From NCBI GenBank assembly GCA_963693305.1, contig OY855908.1, forward strand, positions 31,866,305 to 31,930,304: DNA of 64,000 bases. Direction: 5' to 3'. Under the pieces are notes generated by a model. That model had not been told where the DNA came from. It did no database searches and saw nothing but the letters and a program-made list of their open reading frames with translations. Shown in pieces: positions 34,387 through 46,153 of this stretch; positions within the stretch are counted from its first letter, which is position 1; the number at the start of each line of letters is the position of its first letter. The DNA comes from Meandrina meandrites (taxonomy: Eukaryota > Cnidaria > Anthozoa > Scleractinia > Meandrinidae). The translations under genes and the position numbers were made by a program.

Positions 34387-34504
34387 TGTAATGACCAGCC
34401 ATGAATGCATTCAACACACACTAATTTATTCAGCACGAGGCAAAAACACATCACGTGGTTCTGGAGGAATGCAATGTCACGCAATACAGTTCTAAATCAC
34501 AACA
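34387..34504 (-). repeat. 5' LTR (118 bp)
   Basis: Same sequence and length as 22660-22777. The adjoining internal bases TTTGGCGACGAGACG fit a primer-binding site. Confidence 0.92.
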
Positions 34505-34687
34505 ATTAAAGACAGACTCTCGGAATATAAAATTTATTCCTCTGCATCGTCTTTAGCAGTGGTTAACTCTTTTGTTAACTCGCTCATTTATTCTGTCAGA
34601 TTAAGACAGTTTTGGGTTGCATTTATCGAGTTACTTTTGAAGAAAAAACACGCTAAAGCTGAAGAGTTTGAAAAAATAAATGTTTAG
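34505..34687 (+). pseudogene. Class-A GPCR pseudogene, TM7 and C-terminus
   Basis: Directly after the LTR the plus strand reads IKDRLSEYKIYSSASSLA, then VVNSFVNSLIYSVRLRQFW, a TM7 with an NSxxNSLIY version of the NPxxY motif, then a Lys-rich tail ending in EKINV and a stop. It continues the receptor cut at 22659: taking out one 5-bp flank copy puts the frames in register. Confidence 0.85.
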
Positions 34688-35867
34688 ATCGCCGAATACA
34701 GCGCCCAACGTTTAAACGAACCAAGGACGAGATCGAGAGGAGCAAAATGTCAACCAATCAAATGTTGACACGAACATTGAAACGAAATATGAAAATGTGC
34801 TTAAGAAATATTTCATAAGCAAAAATTCCATCATAGTTCAAAAATGAAGATAGACAAAATAAGCGGGAGTACACGTTTAAATCACTTAGCATACAGAACA
34901 AGTTAAATGTAGTTCCTGCCTGAAACAAGTTTTCAAAAGATCTTGTCAAACTTGTTTGTAGACGTGAAATGACGATACACCCAGAATTCTGGAACGATGC
35001 TGTGAAACCATTAAACATACCACCTGATAACATGCCCAACCGTGTGAGTAGTTTGTTAGGATGCTGGTAAAAATAGCTAATTAACCTAACCACACTAAGC
35101 GAGAAGCAGCAAGAGTCTGGCCTGCAAAGGCCTTATTGTAGAATTTTTTTTAAAACTGAAAAAAAAGCACAGTTCTTACAAAAATATACTACACTACTTA
35201 CAATGCTAACACACCATTTACAATACTTATACACTAACAAAAACAATTACTTACTATATACTACTCAGTTACATGTTGACACTTGGCTTATTACTTACAG
35301 TGTATACTTGCAATATTCTACTTTCTACACTGCTTTGTTAAATTATGTAATACTTATTAACAAAAGGACATAATCAGTTGTATGGTCTTGTATATTTTGA
35401 CGGCACGTAAAGCTAACACGGGAGTACCGAACAAACACTCAAAAATCGCAGAATTGTAGAATTAAGAAGCCTTCTACTGCTACAACTGCTTTGGTCTGCT
35501 TTACTTTGCTGATATAATCCAATTTTATACGCTCAAGCTTTTATCCCTATCAAGCTTTTATCCTTATCAAAAGGACACACGAGATTCCAGCAAAGAAAAA
35601 AACAGTTAGCTCTAAAAACCAAGTATATCCTCAAATGTAAATCCAAAGCGTATCCTGTTGACTTAGAAAGGTCTAGTAAGGCAAGCAAAGATTAACCAAT
35701 TAAAAGTAGGTAACCTTAACTCTATTTACAACACGACATTTCTGCTAATATTTGGCTTCTCCCCAAACTTAGAGGAGGATTATTTATGTTAAACTTTAAC
35801 CGGTTCGATGCCAAACCTTTATTAAATACCTCCTATTTTAGTTTCTGCTATGAAGGACTCACTAGTT
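34688..35867. other. Gene-free interval
   Basis: AT-rich DNA between two GPCR remnants. The only regular feature is a run of TACTTA/CACTA-type direct repeats near 35190-35290. No coding evidence. Confidence 0.5.
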
Positions 35868-36317
35868 TTACTCAGTTTGTTTGCATAACATCCCCCTTGC
35901 TGTCTTGGCAACTGCCGTTCGAAGCTCGCGAAGGCGCCAGCAATACAAAAATGGATTGATGGACGAGTTCATAAATGCTAAAGTATCTGCTAAGATCAAA
36001 GCGTTTATCCATTGATTAGGAAAAGTAGCTGAAATTAGCATGGTAGTGAACCATGGTGTATAACACAAAATCATTACGATGTAATATATAAAAGTGTTTT
36101 TGGCACTTTTTGTTGACTGCACGATGCTCTGATCAATGACTTCAACATTACTTTCCACAGCCTGTTGTTGAAGATGAATCTGTAGCTGATGCCGACGGAC
36201 AATCCGATAGATTCTGATGTAACAAACAGTGGATATTAGGAGACAAATGACAATACTAAGTGCTGCAGCAAAATAATAGTTTAGTGATTTCGGTAGTAGG
36301 GCGCTTATATTTACCAT
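35868..36317 (-). pseudogene. Class-A GPCR, TM5-TM7 only
   Basis: A 149-codon frame: SLNYYFAAALSIVICLLIST (TM5), a long loop with VRRHQLQIHLQQQAVES, KNTFIYYIVMILCYTPWF (TM6) and LAFMNSSINPFLYCWRLREL (TM7 with NPFLY). It is a rhodopsin-family receptor half of the expanded cnidarian type. In-frame stops lie just upstream of 36317 and no TM1-TM4 is seen on this strand, so it is a 5'-truncated copy unless an upstream exon exists elsewhere. Ligand not predictable. Confidence 0.8.
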
Positions 36318-36489
36318 CAGTCAGAACCACTGAATGTGAAACTGAATGTGAGATGGGTCTTCTTTGCGATATATTCCCACAAATCCACCACGACAGCGTA
36401 TAGTATTTATGCACTGATTGATTTGACAGGACAAATTTGACTTACAACGAACTAACGAAATTTTGTTCTTGAATATAGCGGTTTTGCCA

Positions 36490-37890
36490 GGCTAGTTCTG
36501 ACAAATGGCGAGCACCCTTAGTCTCTTCATTAATAAGGGTGGGACGAGTTTACAAATGTTAGAAGGGTATACTTTTTATGTGTTTTGATTTCCTTGCCAC
36601 TTTTCTCTCTGACCCGCTATGGAAGATTTGGCATGAAATCCAACAAACTGTTAATAGAATCATACGAACACTTTGTTCTTGGTGACAGTGAAAATTTGAA
36701 AGCGTCTTGGATGGGGTCGCCATGCAGCTCTCGTAAGGTCTCACATGAGTGGCTGAGAGAACAATAGAACAAACAACAAGAACTAATGCCCCTAGCCCCC
36801 AAAACAATAGCAGCTGCTACACTAGAGGACCAGTAGAATTACAAGCTTACGAGAGCTGCATAACTATTCCTCGGATGCTCAAAGTTTCTGTCTCAAGGTG
36901 AATATTACCCAAATAGTAAGCCGTTCAATAAACACATCAGCAATTATTTGGTCGAAAGGCCTTTGTCACGATAGCACGCATGTGCGATCTTGATTGACAC
37001 TGAAAGTTTTTTGACCAATAGAAATCGTAATACTCAGCGCTTGCCTAGTTTGAACACCTGCAGCTATATAAAGTTTCCGTGTTGTCTGTCAATCTTTTTT
37101 TCTTCTTTTCTTTAGAAACAAGGCGGCAACGAGGCGAAAGCAGCTTTCGTCCCGAGCTGCTTCGCGTACCGCCTCTTAAGGACATCAACAGCTTTCACAT
37201 AATTACATAATATCTTTCACAAATTACCAAATAGTTTTTCCATACCATTATTATAACTTTACAAGCCTTGCATAGTCGATAGAAGAGAATTTTCTTCACA
37301 GAAATTAACTTTGAAAGCTATTCCGTCGATCAGCATTAAGACTGTCGCACATGGGCAGAAGAGTACCAAAGGTCCTTTGATATTTGGTCATTTGATTTGG
37401 AAAATCGTATGAAAAAATGTAATTCTCGGGATCGCAATAAACAAAATTTACCAACAAAATTTTCACGGCGACAAATGGTAGATTAAATACGTATTTAAGC
37501 AGTATTTCGAAGTAATTTTGTCAACGCAATGTCAGCATCTCGGTGCATTTATCATTATCTCGCAAAAAGCATGTCTTGAAATACATTTGCGATTTATTCG
37601 AAATCAAACCTACAGAATTTCAAAATGTGGTACTTAATGCCAACGAATGTGCAAACGATTTGTACAAGGAGTTACACGTTTCAACCGTTCTGCTAATGAA
37701 CATACATGTATTTGTTTTATTTTGTTCTTGTTATTTCAGAAATGGTGTCGTGGATGCAAAATATCTTCCTCTTAAAATTGCATTTGATTATGAAACCATG
37801 CGAATTCATCCTGAGCCTGACAAGAACGCAAAATGGATTACTGTTTGCGGAGTTGAGCATAAGCAATGCCAAGAATGTCACAAAAGTTAA
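36490..37890 (+). pseudogene. Broken 3' end of a CapA/PgsAA-like gene (third copy)
   Basis: 36490-36600 matches the intron before exon 6 of the minus-strand gene at 61557. Exon 6 is recognised at about 36616-36710 (FGMKSNKLLIESYEHFVLG) and finishes at about 36874-36896 after an insertion. Its acceptor is deleted (sequence jumps from TGACCCGC to TATGGAAG). Exon 7 at 37740-37890 is open and has the usual 151 bp, ending CGVEHKQCQECHKS and stop. Exons 1-5 are absent, so this is a truncated pseudogene. Confidence 0.85.
36711..36873. mobile_element. Small insertion in exon 6 of the broken CapA copy
   Basis: About 160 bp splitting exon 6. Inside are inverted ATGCAGCTCTCGTAAG (36722) and CTTACGAGAGCTGCAT (36845). 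The exon sequence TTGGATG before it and TCGGATG after it may be a target duplication. Confidence 0.65.
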
Positions 37891-40800
37891 AACAAGATCA
37901 TGAGGAGTAGAAAGTTTCATGTCTCCTAATTAACTACCCTGAAGTAGAAATTACCTGCTGCTAAAATGCAAAATCATTTCTGTCAGTATAGATGGAATCT
38001 ACTCAATTTTGTGGTAACTAGCAAAAATAAATATTGTTCTGCCCTGGCTGAGAAACGAACTAAACATTTTTATTTTTTAAACACATATGAGATTATGAGT
38101 GCCAGTGCGAGAGGGGTGAGGGGTGAGGGTCAGTTGTTTGTCAAAGTGCCCAGCTTCGTTTTGCATCTGTCATCACAATCGTATATAGTTATGTACCTGA
38201 TACAGCTTTTCTTACTAGACAGGTGCAAGGCTCAGAACTCTTCAAAACTACAATAAGTTTGAAAGTTAAAACACTAAATATTAGCATTTTAGAAATTGCT
38301 TGTGACAGCATAGTTTTATTTGGGTTAAAATTTGACATTTGTCAGTTTAGATTAATAGTGAATTTAATGGCAATTAACTTACATTTTCATAACAATACAG
38401 CGAGTACAAAGCCCAAGACACGAGGACAGGTTCTGACACAAGCTGCAAAATGTATGTAAGCGAATAAACAGTTTTATTACGGAGAGGAACTACATATACA
38501 ACCCTTTTTGGTTTTATTTCGCCTTAAGGGTCACTAAACTATCTCTCCTGCTGTTGCTAATGTCCATGGTCTGCTGTTAAGCCTTCGTTAATTATTGACA
38601 CGTAGGAGAGTGTAATTATTCAAATCGTTGGTCTTCAGAGAAAGGGACGTGTCTTCCCGGCGCGACTTCTTATTTTGAGACTGAAGTGTTTGCTTCCAAG
38701 TATCTGTGACATAACAGGTGAATTGGGCTTAACTAAAGATTCAGCTTCTTACCAGCAGAACTGCAACGTGGATTTTCAAATATATAGTAAGTCTAAGCTG
38801 GTTCTTTCTTTTATAGTGTTTTCACAAAACGCTGCTTACAAGTTGTTCAAACTTAATTCAGTATTTACAACCATTCTAACACTTTAGCGTAACTTGCTAC
38901 GATTCAGCTATATAGTTTAGTGATTATTGATGAACTTGTTTCAATGATCATTGATGTTGCTCTTTCGGATAACTGATAAATTTTCGATATAAACGAAATT
39001 TTCCTTTAAAAAACATTCCTGGAAAAACATTCGTGGCATTCATAACAATTCGAAGTCACTTCACTACAGAAGTTCAATTCACGCCCATATCCTTGTTTAT
39101 TTCCGTTTATTTTGTCGATTGTTATAAGGCTGACTCAGTCGATGCGTCTTCGTTAGAAGCGGTTCGCTTCTTATAAACAGTTATTCTTAGCAATCCGCGG
39201 TGAACAATTTCTCTCTTCTTTCGAACGTTTTGTATCATTTTTCAGCACCAGCCATCCGCAATTCACATTTCACAGGTCCACTTCAAAAATCTTCGAAGAG
39301 GATCCTCAAAAAGCTTCAACCTCCTTAGGTTTAGTTGTAATAATTTCAAAAATCTTTGTGAATCAAGCGAATTCATCCTGAGCCTGACAAGAACGCAAAA
39401 TGGATTACTGTTTGCGGAGCTGAGGATAAGCAATGCCAAGAATGTCACAAGAGTTAAAACAAGATCATGAAGAGTACAAAGCTTCCTGACTCGTATTTAA
39501 CCACCCTAAATGCTTTCTGCCAGTATAGGTGTAGTGCAGTAACTAGCAAGAAGAAGTATTGTTTTACGCTGGCCGAGGAACGAATTAAACGAAAAACCTG
39601 TTTTTGTTTTACACACAAATGAGATTCTGAGTGCCAGTGCGAGAGGGGTGAACGTCACTTGTTTGTCGAACTGCCCAGCTTTGTTTTGTCGTTCATCATT
39701 TCCTGACCTCCAACTTACACACCCTTCCACTGCCTTGACAGGTTTCCAAGTTCACATGAACCATTCTTTTTTAATTTTTAATTTTTCATTCTTTAAGGCT
39801 CTTGTTTGGCAGTGAATTTTTTCTGATCAGACATTTTGTAATTAGTCTGTTACTCCAGGAGCTATTTCATGATTTTTATCCTCGGAATAGTTGGCCCAGT
39901 TTGTAATGTCTCGTTGCAGTGAATAAAGGCCAGGCTGTGTGGCAAGGTTTGGCATGGCTCCCAGTTGTGTGTTGTGTGTTTATTGTTTGATAAAGAATTT
40001 CGTGTTTCAAAGTATCACAACTGAAGACGAAATTAAATGAGATATTTTTGAAATAAATTTCATAACTTAAATCTCAACTATTTTGAGATATTAAGGTTTT
40101 CTTGAAAATTGATTTCCGAAAATATACAAAGCTATTTTGCGAGCCTTACTTTCAGTGGAAAATTCTGTCTGAATCCCATGTGAAAGGGACGGGAATGCTG
40201 GTCTTCTCCATTAGGTGTGTAAATTGCGTAGGGTATTCAGGATAGAAGTCCAATATTTTTTAACGTGGTGGTCTCATTTAAAAGGGTTGCGCTGTACTGC
40301 ATGAATATTCTAGTTCGTTCGCAACAGCATAATTGAGGTTCGCTATAGCGGTATTGGTTCTTGACAGGTCGATTTCTCGGATTCTTTCCATGCATCTGTC
40401 ATCACAATCGTATATAATGTCATGTAACTGATACAGCTTTTCTTACTAGACAGATGCAAGACTCAGAACACTTCAAAACTACAATAAGTTTGAAAACTAA
40501 ATATTAGCATTTTAGAAATTGCTTGTGACAGCATAGTTTTATTTGGGTTAAACCTTGACAGTTGTCAGTTTAGATTAATAGTGAAATACTGACAAGAACA
40601 ATACAGCCAGTAGAAAAACCAAACCTCGATGCAGGGTCTGACACAAGCTTTAATACACCTGAATTTTATTCACAGTTCCTGCAAATGTATGTAAGCGACT
40701 AAACAATTTTATGACGGAGAGGAACTACATATACAACCTTTTTAGTTTTATTTTGCCTTAAGGGTCACTAAACAATCTCTCCTGCTGTTGCTGTTAAGCT

Positions 40801-42560
40801 TTCATTAATTATTGATCACGTAGGAAGGTATAATTATTCAAATCGTTGGTCTTCAGAGAAAGGGACGCGTGTCTTCCCGGCGCGACTTCTTATTTTGAGA
40901 CTGAAGTGTTTGCTTCCAAGAACCTGTGACATAACAGATGAATTGGACTTAACTAAAGTTTCAGCTTCTTACCATCAGAAGTGCAAAGTGGATTTTCAAA
41001 TATATAGTAAGTCTAAGCTGGCTCTTTCTTTTTTAGTGTTTTCACAAGAGGATGTCCCAGTTCGCGCATAGAAACAAAGTCAACTTTTAAATGTTTCATA
41101 TTTTTTATTTGTCATCTTTTTTATTTTCTATTATTTTCGATTCAGAGTTGATTTTCCAGCTGTATTGTTTGCATTTCTTGTTCAAATAATCGATTCTTTA
41201 CATGATAAATTTTCTTCGTTGAAGACACGGCTTAATAGTTGTTCTTTCTTGTAGAACAACTATTATTATTCAGAATTTATACAACCGTTTTAACACTTTA
41301 GCTTAACTTACTACTATTCAGCTATATAGTTTAGTGATTATTGATGAACCCGTTTCAATAATCATTGATATTACTCTTTCGGATAACTGATAAATTTTCT
41401 ATATTCGAAATTTTCCTTTAAGAAAATTGAAAAACATTGGCGGCATTCACAACAATTGGAGGACGAAACAGAATTTTCTGAAAGAAAGAAACGCCTTGTT
41501 TATCAACATTTACTTTATCGGTTGTTATAAACAGCTGGCTTTTTTTGCATCATAAGGTTGTCTCAGTCCAAGCGTCTTCATTAGAAGCGGCTCGCTTTTT
41601 CAAAACAGTTATTCCTAGCAATCCGCGATGAAGAATTTCTCTCCTGCTAGGTCTGCTATTAAGCTTTCATTAATTATTGATCACGTAGGAAGGTGTAATT
41701 ATTCAAATCTTTGGTCTTCAGAGAAAGGGACGTGTTTTCGCGGCGCGTCTTCTCAGTTTGAGACTCATGTGTTTACTTAAAAAAAACTATAACATAACAG
41801 GTGAATTGGGCTTAACTTTAGTTTCAGCTTCTTTTATAATTAGAAGTGCAACGTGGATTTTTAAATATATAGTAAGTCTAAGCTTGTGTTTTCACAAGAG
41901 GAAGTCCCCGTTCGCTCATAGAAACCAAATAATCTTTTACATTTTCCATATTTTTTATTTGTTATCTTTTTATCTTTTTTATTATTTTGGATTCAGAGTT
42001 GACGTGCATGCTGCAGTGTTTACATTTCTTGTTCAAGCTATGGAGTCTTTACATGATACATTTTTCTTTGTTGAAGACACGGCTGCAAAACGCTGCTTGA
42101 AAGTAATGTTTAAACTTTAGTTAATTCAATATTTACAACCATTGTGACACTTAAGCAGACGATTCAGCTACAGTTTATTAATTGCTGATGAACCTGTTTA
42201 AATAATCATCGATTTTAGTCTTTCAGATAAGAAATTTTCGATACATAGGAAATTTTCCTTTAAGAAAACATTCATGGCGTTCATAACAATTCGAAGTCAC
42301 TTCATTATAAACAGAATTTTTTGACAGAATTTAAATCTACGCCCATATCCTTGTTTATTTACGACTATTTTGTCGGTTGTTATAAACAGCTGACTTTCTT
42401 TGCATCATAAGGCTGTCTCAGCCGAGGTGTCTTCGTTGTAAGCGGTTCGCACTTTATAAACAGTTATTCTTAGCAATTGTCGATAAAGAATTTCTTTCTT
42501 CTTCCGAACTTTCTGAATCATTTTTCAGCACCAATTATCCGCAATTCATATTTCTGTCAA
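37891..42560. repeat. Intergenic segment present in three copies
   Basis: Copies run approximately 38190-39300, 40420-41640 and 41643-42560. Landmarks are the block with GTAATTATTCAAATC and GGTCTTCAGAGAAAGGGACG (38608, 40831, 41694) and the block with CATAACAATTCGAAG (39040, 42280). Between copies one and two, 39460-40300 resembles the 3' flank of CapA genes, in inverted orientation to 60.3-61.5 kb. No gene apart from the exon fragment at 39363. Confidence 0.7.
39363..39457 (+). pseudogene. CapA exon 7 fragment
   Basis: Carries RIHPEPDKNAKWITVCGAE and DKQCQECHKS with the stop, i.e. the last 30 or so codons of exon 7; the first part is missing. It marks another partial copy of the CapA 3' end. 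Confidence 0.85.
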
Positions 42561-42773
42561 TTTTTAGGTCTACTTCAAATATCTTCGAAGATGATCTTCG
42601 AAAATCTTCAAAACCTGTTTTACACTATTATTAATATGTTTTTATGATAATAAATTATATAATAATGAATACTTGTTACAATTCACCAGAACGTTCACCA
42701 CACGTTCATCTGAGTGCAGCACCACTACCGTCAACTCTTTCAGCTTCCTGCCAGAAAGACAACGTCCTTCTAA

Positions 42774-43133
42774 ATGGCTGACATTCTTGGTTTTCTAACG
42801 TTGTCTGTCATTCTACTTCTTACCGTCGCAAAGTCCAGCTGTCAGTGTGCAAGCGAAATGTGTGAGAAAACGTCTCTTTCACTCAAAACTAACTCCAAGC
42901 ATAACTATTCACTTAGTGGATATGTTATTGAGACTTTAAGCCTCGACAACTGGAATATATGTTTCAACGTCTGCTTGAAGAATTGCCGGTGCCTCTCCTT
43001 CAACTTCAACGAAGTCAACACAACAGAAAACTGTGAGCTGAACGACGCTAACACTAAACTGGCACCAGAAGCACTGGAACAAAAGGAAGGAGTCATCTAT
43101 TACAAATTAGCCCGGAATTATTACGACAAGAAC
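42774..43133 (+). CDS. PAN/apple exon 1 of locus B
   Basis: 120 codons, same length and phase as 4044-4403, ending at donor GTAAGT (43134). The signal peptide differs (ILGFLTLSVILLLTVAKSS) as do residues 25-60, whereas CLSFNFNEVNTTENCEL and the remainder are almost identical to locus A. The sharp change from diverged to near-identical sequence suggests gene conversion or exon shuffling. The matching terminal exon at 45350 holds a stop, so the whole gene may be non-functional, or produce only the PAN and EGF part. Confidence 0.75.
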
Positions 43134-43439
43134 GTAAGTGAATACATAGTTCATTAATCCTATGACTTTTTTTCAACACTAGCATTGCAATTAGACTGAT
43201 TACTACGCATGTCCATTACCATGAAAAAAATGGTTGAAAATTTCGACGATGTCGAGGAAGGAAAGAGGCAAATTCTCTTTTATTAAACAAATTGAAACAA
43301 AAAGAAAGAAATACGACTTTTTTGAAAACTTGGGAGCTACGATTTTGACGTACATGTATTTGAGGACCAAATTTAGTCACTTGGCTTGCGGAGGAAAATA
43401 AAGAAAATTTCGTTTCATTCAGTATCATATGCAAGTTTT

Positions 43440-44235
43440 CGATTCGGTAGATTTGGGTAGTGAAGGTGTCTCGATCGAATATACGACGCGCTGTATGGCT
43501 GTCTTAAAAACACGAATAACTTCGCCAGGCTCACTCGATTTCCCTGAAAATTTCGCGTTGTATACGAAATTTATCAAGAAATGATATGTATGCCAATATA
43601 ATGATGTAATATTCGTTGGTTTGGCTCGATGTTACTTTTATTGAACACTCCTTTTTGGATAAAATTGAAAAACGTAAAAATTTGGCGAGTTTGCTACATT
43701 TTGACGCAAAAGGTGAGTTTATAACATTAACTCAAACTTTTTCATCGTCGCAAATAGCCGAATGTGATTTGGAGCTAATAAAACTGTTACATTGAACATA
43801 CTTTTTCTTTTGTTGTCCTTTTAGGTGAAATTTGGAAGCGCTGGAGCGTTTCAAACTTCGAAGTTCGCTCGGAGTTAATATTTTGATGTCCAAATTGTGG
43901 GAAATTTCTGTTCCGACGATTTTGCGGAAGCAGTCATGGCAAGATGTTATTACGAGCTAACTGCAGAAGTATAAACGAAACCTTGGCATTCAGTTATCTG
44001 TAAATATCGATTTGATCCAAAAAGTAGTGTTCACTAAAAGTAACACCGCGCAAAACTAACGAATATTACATCAACATATTGACATAAATATTATTCCTCG
44101 ACAAATTTCGTATAAAATGCAAAATTTTCAGGGAAATCGAGTCAGAAATGGTGAAGTTATAAGAGTTTTTAGACAGGCCTACAGCTCGTCATTTATTTCG
44201 ATTGAGCCACCTTAAATCGCGGATTTGACAATTTT
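43440..44235. mobile_element. Long foldback element in intron 1 of locus B
   Basis: Sequence at 43440-43660 is mirrored at about 44010-44230: CTCGATTTCCCTGAAAATTT at 43536 against AAAATTTTCAGGGAAATCGA at 44118, and ATGTAATATTCGTTGG against ACGAATATTACAT. Arms are diverged, 200 bp or more. No transposase inside. Confidence 0.75.
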
Positions 44236-44242
44236 GTAGTCG

Positions 44243-44280
44243 GAAATGTTACGACAAGAATGTAAGTATATAGTTCTCAA
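44243..44280 (+). repeat. Duplicated tail of the PAN exon with splice donor
   Basis: CGGAAATGTTACGACAAGAA followed by TGTAAGTATATAG repeats the last bases of exon 1 and its donor (43115-43145) immediately after the foldback element. Confidence 0.65.
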
Positions 44281-45349
44281 TATGTTTTTATATCTTATGG
44301 CTGTTTTCCTCTCACAGACACTCAAGTTGACTGATTTTATATACCATGCCAAAAACAATTAAAATTATCAAGAAACGGTTGCCATGACGACATGAGGGAA
44401 AAATGATTTCTGTTGTAAACAAATAAAATATCTGTCATTCACTTTTTTCTATGCAAATACTCACCATTCCTGGGTTAACAATTTGGAATAACGAATATTA
44501 CTTTACAATTCTAACACAATTATATATAAATTTGTTTTCGATGTTTGGTGTTGTTAAAAGTGATTTCTTTTGATAAGATATTTGAAAAGGTTACACAAAA
44601 AGCTTGCATTAAGATGGAAATAAGTTTGATACATTATTTTCTCAAATAAATACTCGAAGTCCTGACGGATTCCGTCTTAATTATATAGCATCCAAAAGTT
44701 TGACCCTCTAAACTAGAGAAAAAATGTAAATACACAACATTTTGATTAGTTGATGTAAAGCATCCAGTTTTTTCAAATTGGACAGTTTTTTCAAAAATTG
44801 TCTGATTTGTTTTAAATTTGGACAGTTGGCAAAACTTAATAAAAATATATATATATCTTGACAATATTGGACTAACTGGCAGCTATATAATAATCCTAGT
44901 TCCTCGGTTCACACCTGCTTCCTTTTACTTGGATACAGGTGCGTGCGCTAGTCTCATGTTATGTGCGCGCTCTTTGCTTAATTTATTTGACGTGTGCGCT
45001 TAGTTCGTAATTTAACGGTTTAAGTTTATTTTGCGTTATTTTCCTTATTATTATTTTTTTGCGGTAACTGTGCTCACATCGTGGCTGGCTCCTCCTAAAA
45101 TGTTTTGCAATTGGTATAGGATTTAATGGCGCTGAAACCAATATTATTGTAGAAATGGAGGCATTTTAGGTATCCTACTGATGAACGGTTACGGCAATTA
45201 GATATTTACAGGAGCTACTATTATGCTCGTGGTCTGTCCCCTTAGAATGTATTTAATATTCAAACCAAGTTCTAACGCAGGAAACTGATTCGTGGCCACA
45301 ATTCTGCACTCAGATTACAATTCTAAAGACTGAAAAATTTCTTTCTTAG

Positions 45350-46153
45350 GGAGTTCCCCAACAGACCTGCTCTGATCCAGACTGTCAAAGCAATTGTTGT
45401 GACTCCGCCCCCTGTCAAAATGGCGGCACGTGTCGTGACGTCTGCGATGTCAACAAAAGAAGATTCAACTGCACTTGTACTCTGCTCTACACTGGGCACA
45501 GATGTCAATTCCCAGCACCCCGATCATGTAAAGACATCATGATGATCAACACAGAAAGCATTAATGGAATCTAAAGCATTCTGGACCAACACAACAATTC
45601 ATTCCCAGTCTACTGCGACTTTCATTCTGAGCCTAGTTTCGTGTGGACTCTGATCCAGTCCCACTCTTTGCAAAACAATGACGCGTTCCAGGACAAAGCG
45701 TTCTACCTGCACGACATGCCAATCAACCAAGATGCGCCTGAATGGAACAAGTACCGCCTGTCTAAGTCCCGTATGAAGTCCGCCCGGGACGTTTCCACTC
45801 ACTGGCGTGCCACTTGTAACTTTTTGGCTGATGGAATCGATTTTCGCGATTACATTCGCACTTCATTCGCCCACACCGATTTTTTGGCTGTCCCGGATGC
45901 AAATCGTTGCATTTTGTACGAGTTTGTCGACATCCGGGGAAATAGGTGCGAAAACTGTACCGTCTATTCCCCGTACAATGCCGACTTCGGCTATCATATC
46001 GACAGCTGGTGGGACGCTGGCTGTGACTTCATGGCGAGGTCAGGTGGAATCGAGGACGAAGATAACTTTGGTCGTTACTTAACGTACAACACTGAATTCC
46101 GGTGCTCTTCCTCGATGAACTCCACAAGTCAGTTCTGGATTGGTGGCCCTTAG
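45350..46153 (+). pseudogene. EGF plus fibrinogen-like terminal exon, locus B, with stop
   Basis: Opens after TTTCTTAG in phase 0 like 14663. It is 12 bp shorter (an in-frame deletion near 45550) and carries TAA at 45572-45574 early in the fibrinogen-like domain, where locus A has a Phe codon. The frame is otherwise open to the same SQFWIGGP end. A full product cannot be made without readthrough; a PAN plus EGF protein of about 194 residues is possible. Confidence 0.85.

Larger units (their letters stand above)
22660..34504 (-). mobile_element. Ty3/gypsy LTR retrotransposon, interrupted by a DNA transposon
   Basis: Both LTRs (22660-22777 and 34387-34504) are 118 bp and appear identical. The internal part on the minus strand runs gag, zinc knuckles, protease, reverse transcriptase, RNase H and integrase, the Ty3/gypsy order. 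Without the nested 26541-33901 insertion the element is about 4.5 kb. Next to the 5' LTR is TTTGGCGACGAGACG, a plausible primer-binding site; next to the 3' LTR is the purine tract GATGGGAGGAA. Several frame breaks make it non-autonomous. Flanks ATTCT and ATTAA may be a decayed 5-bp target duplication, since removing one copy puts the host GPCR frame back in phase. Confidence 0.92.
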
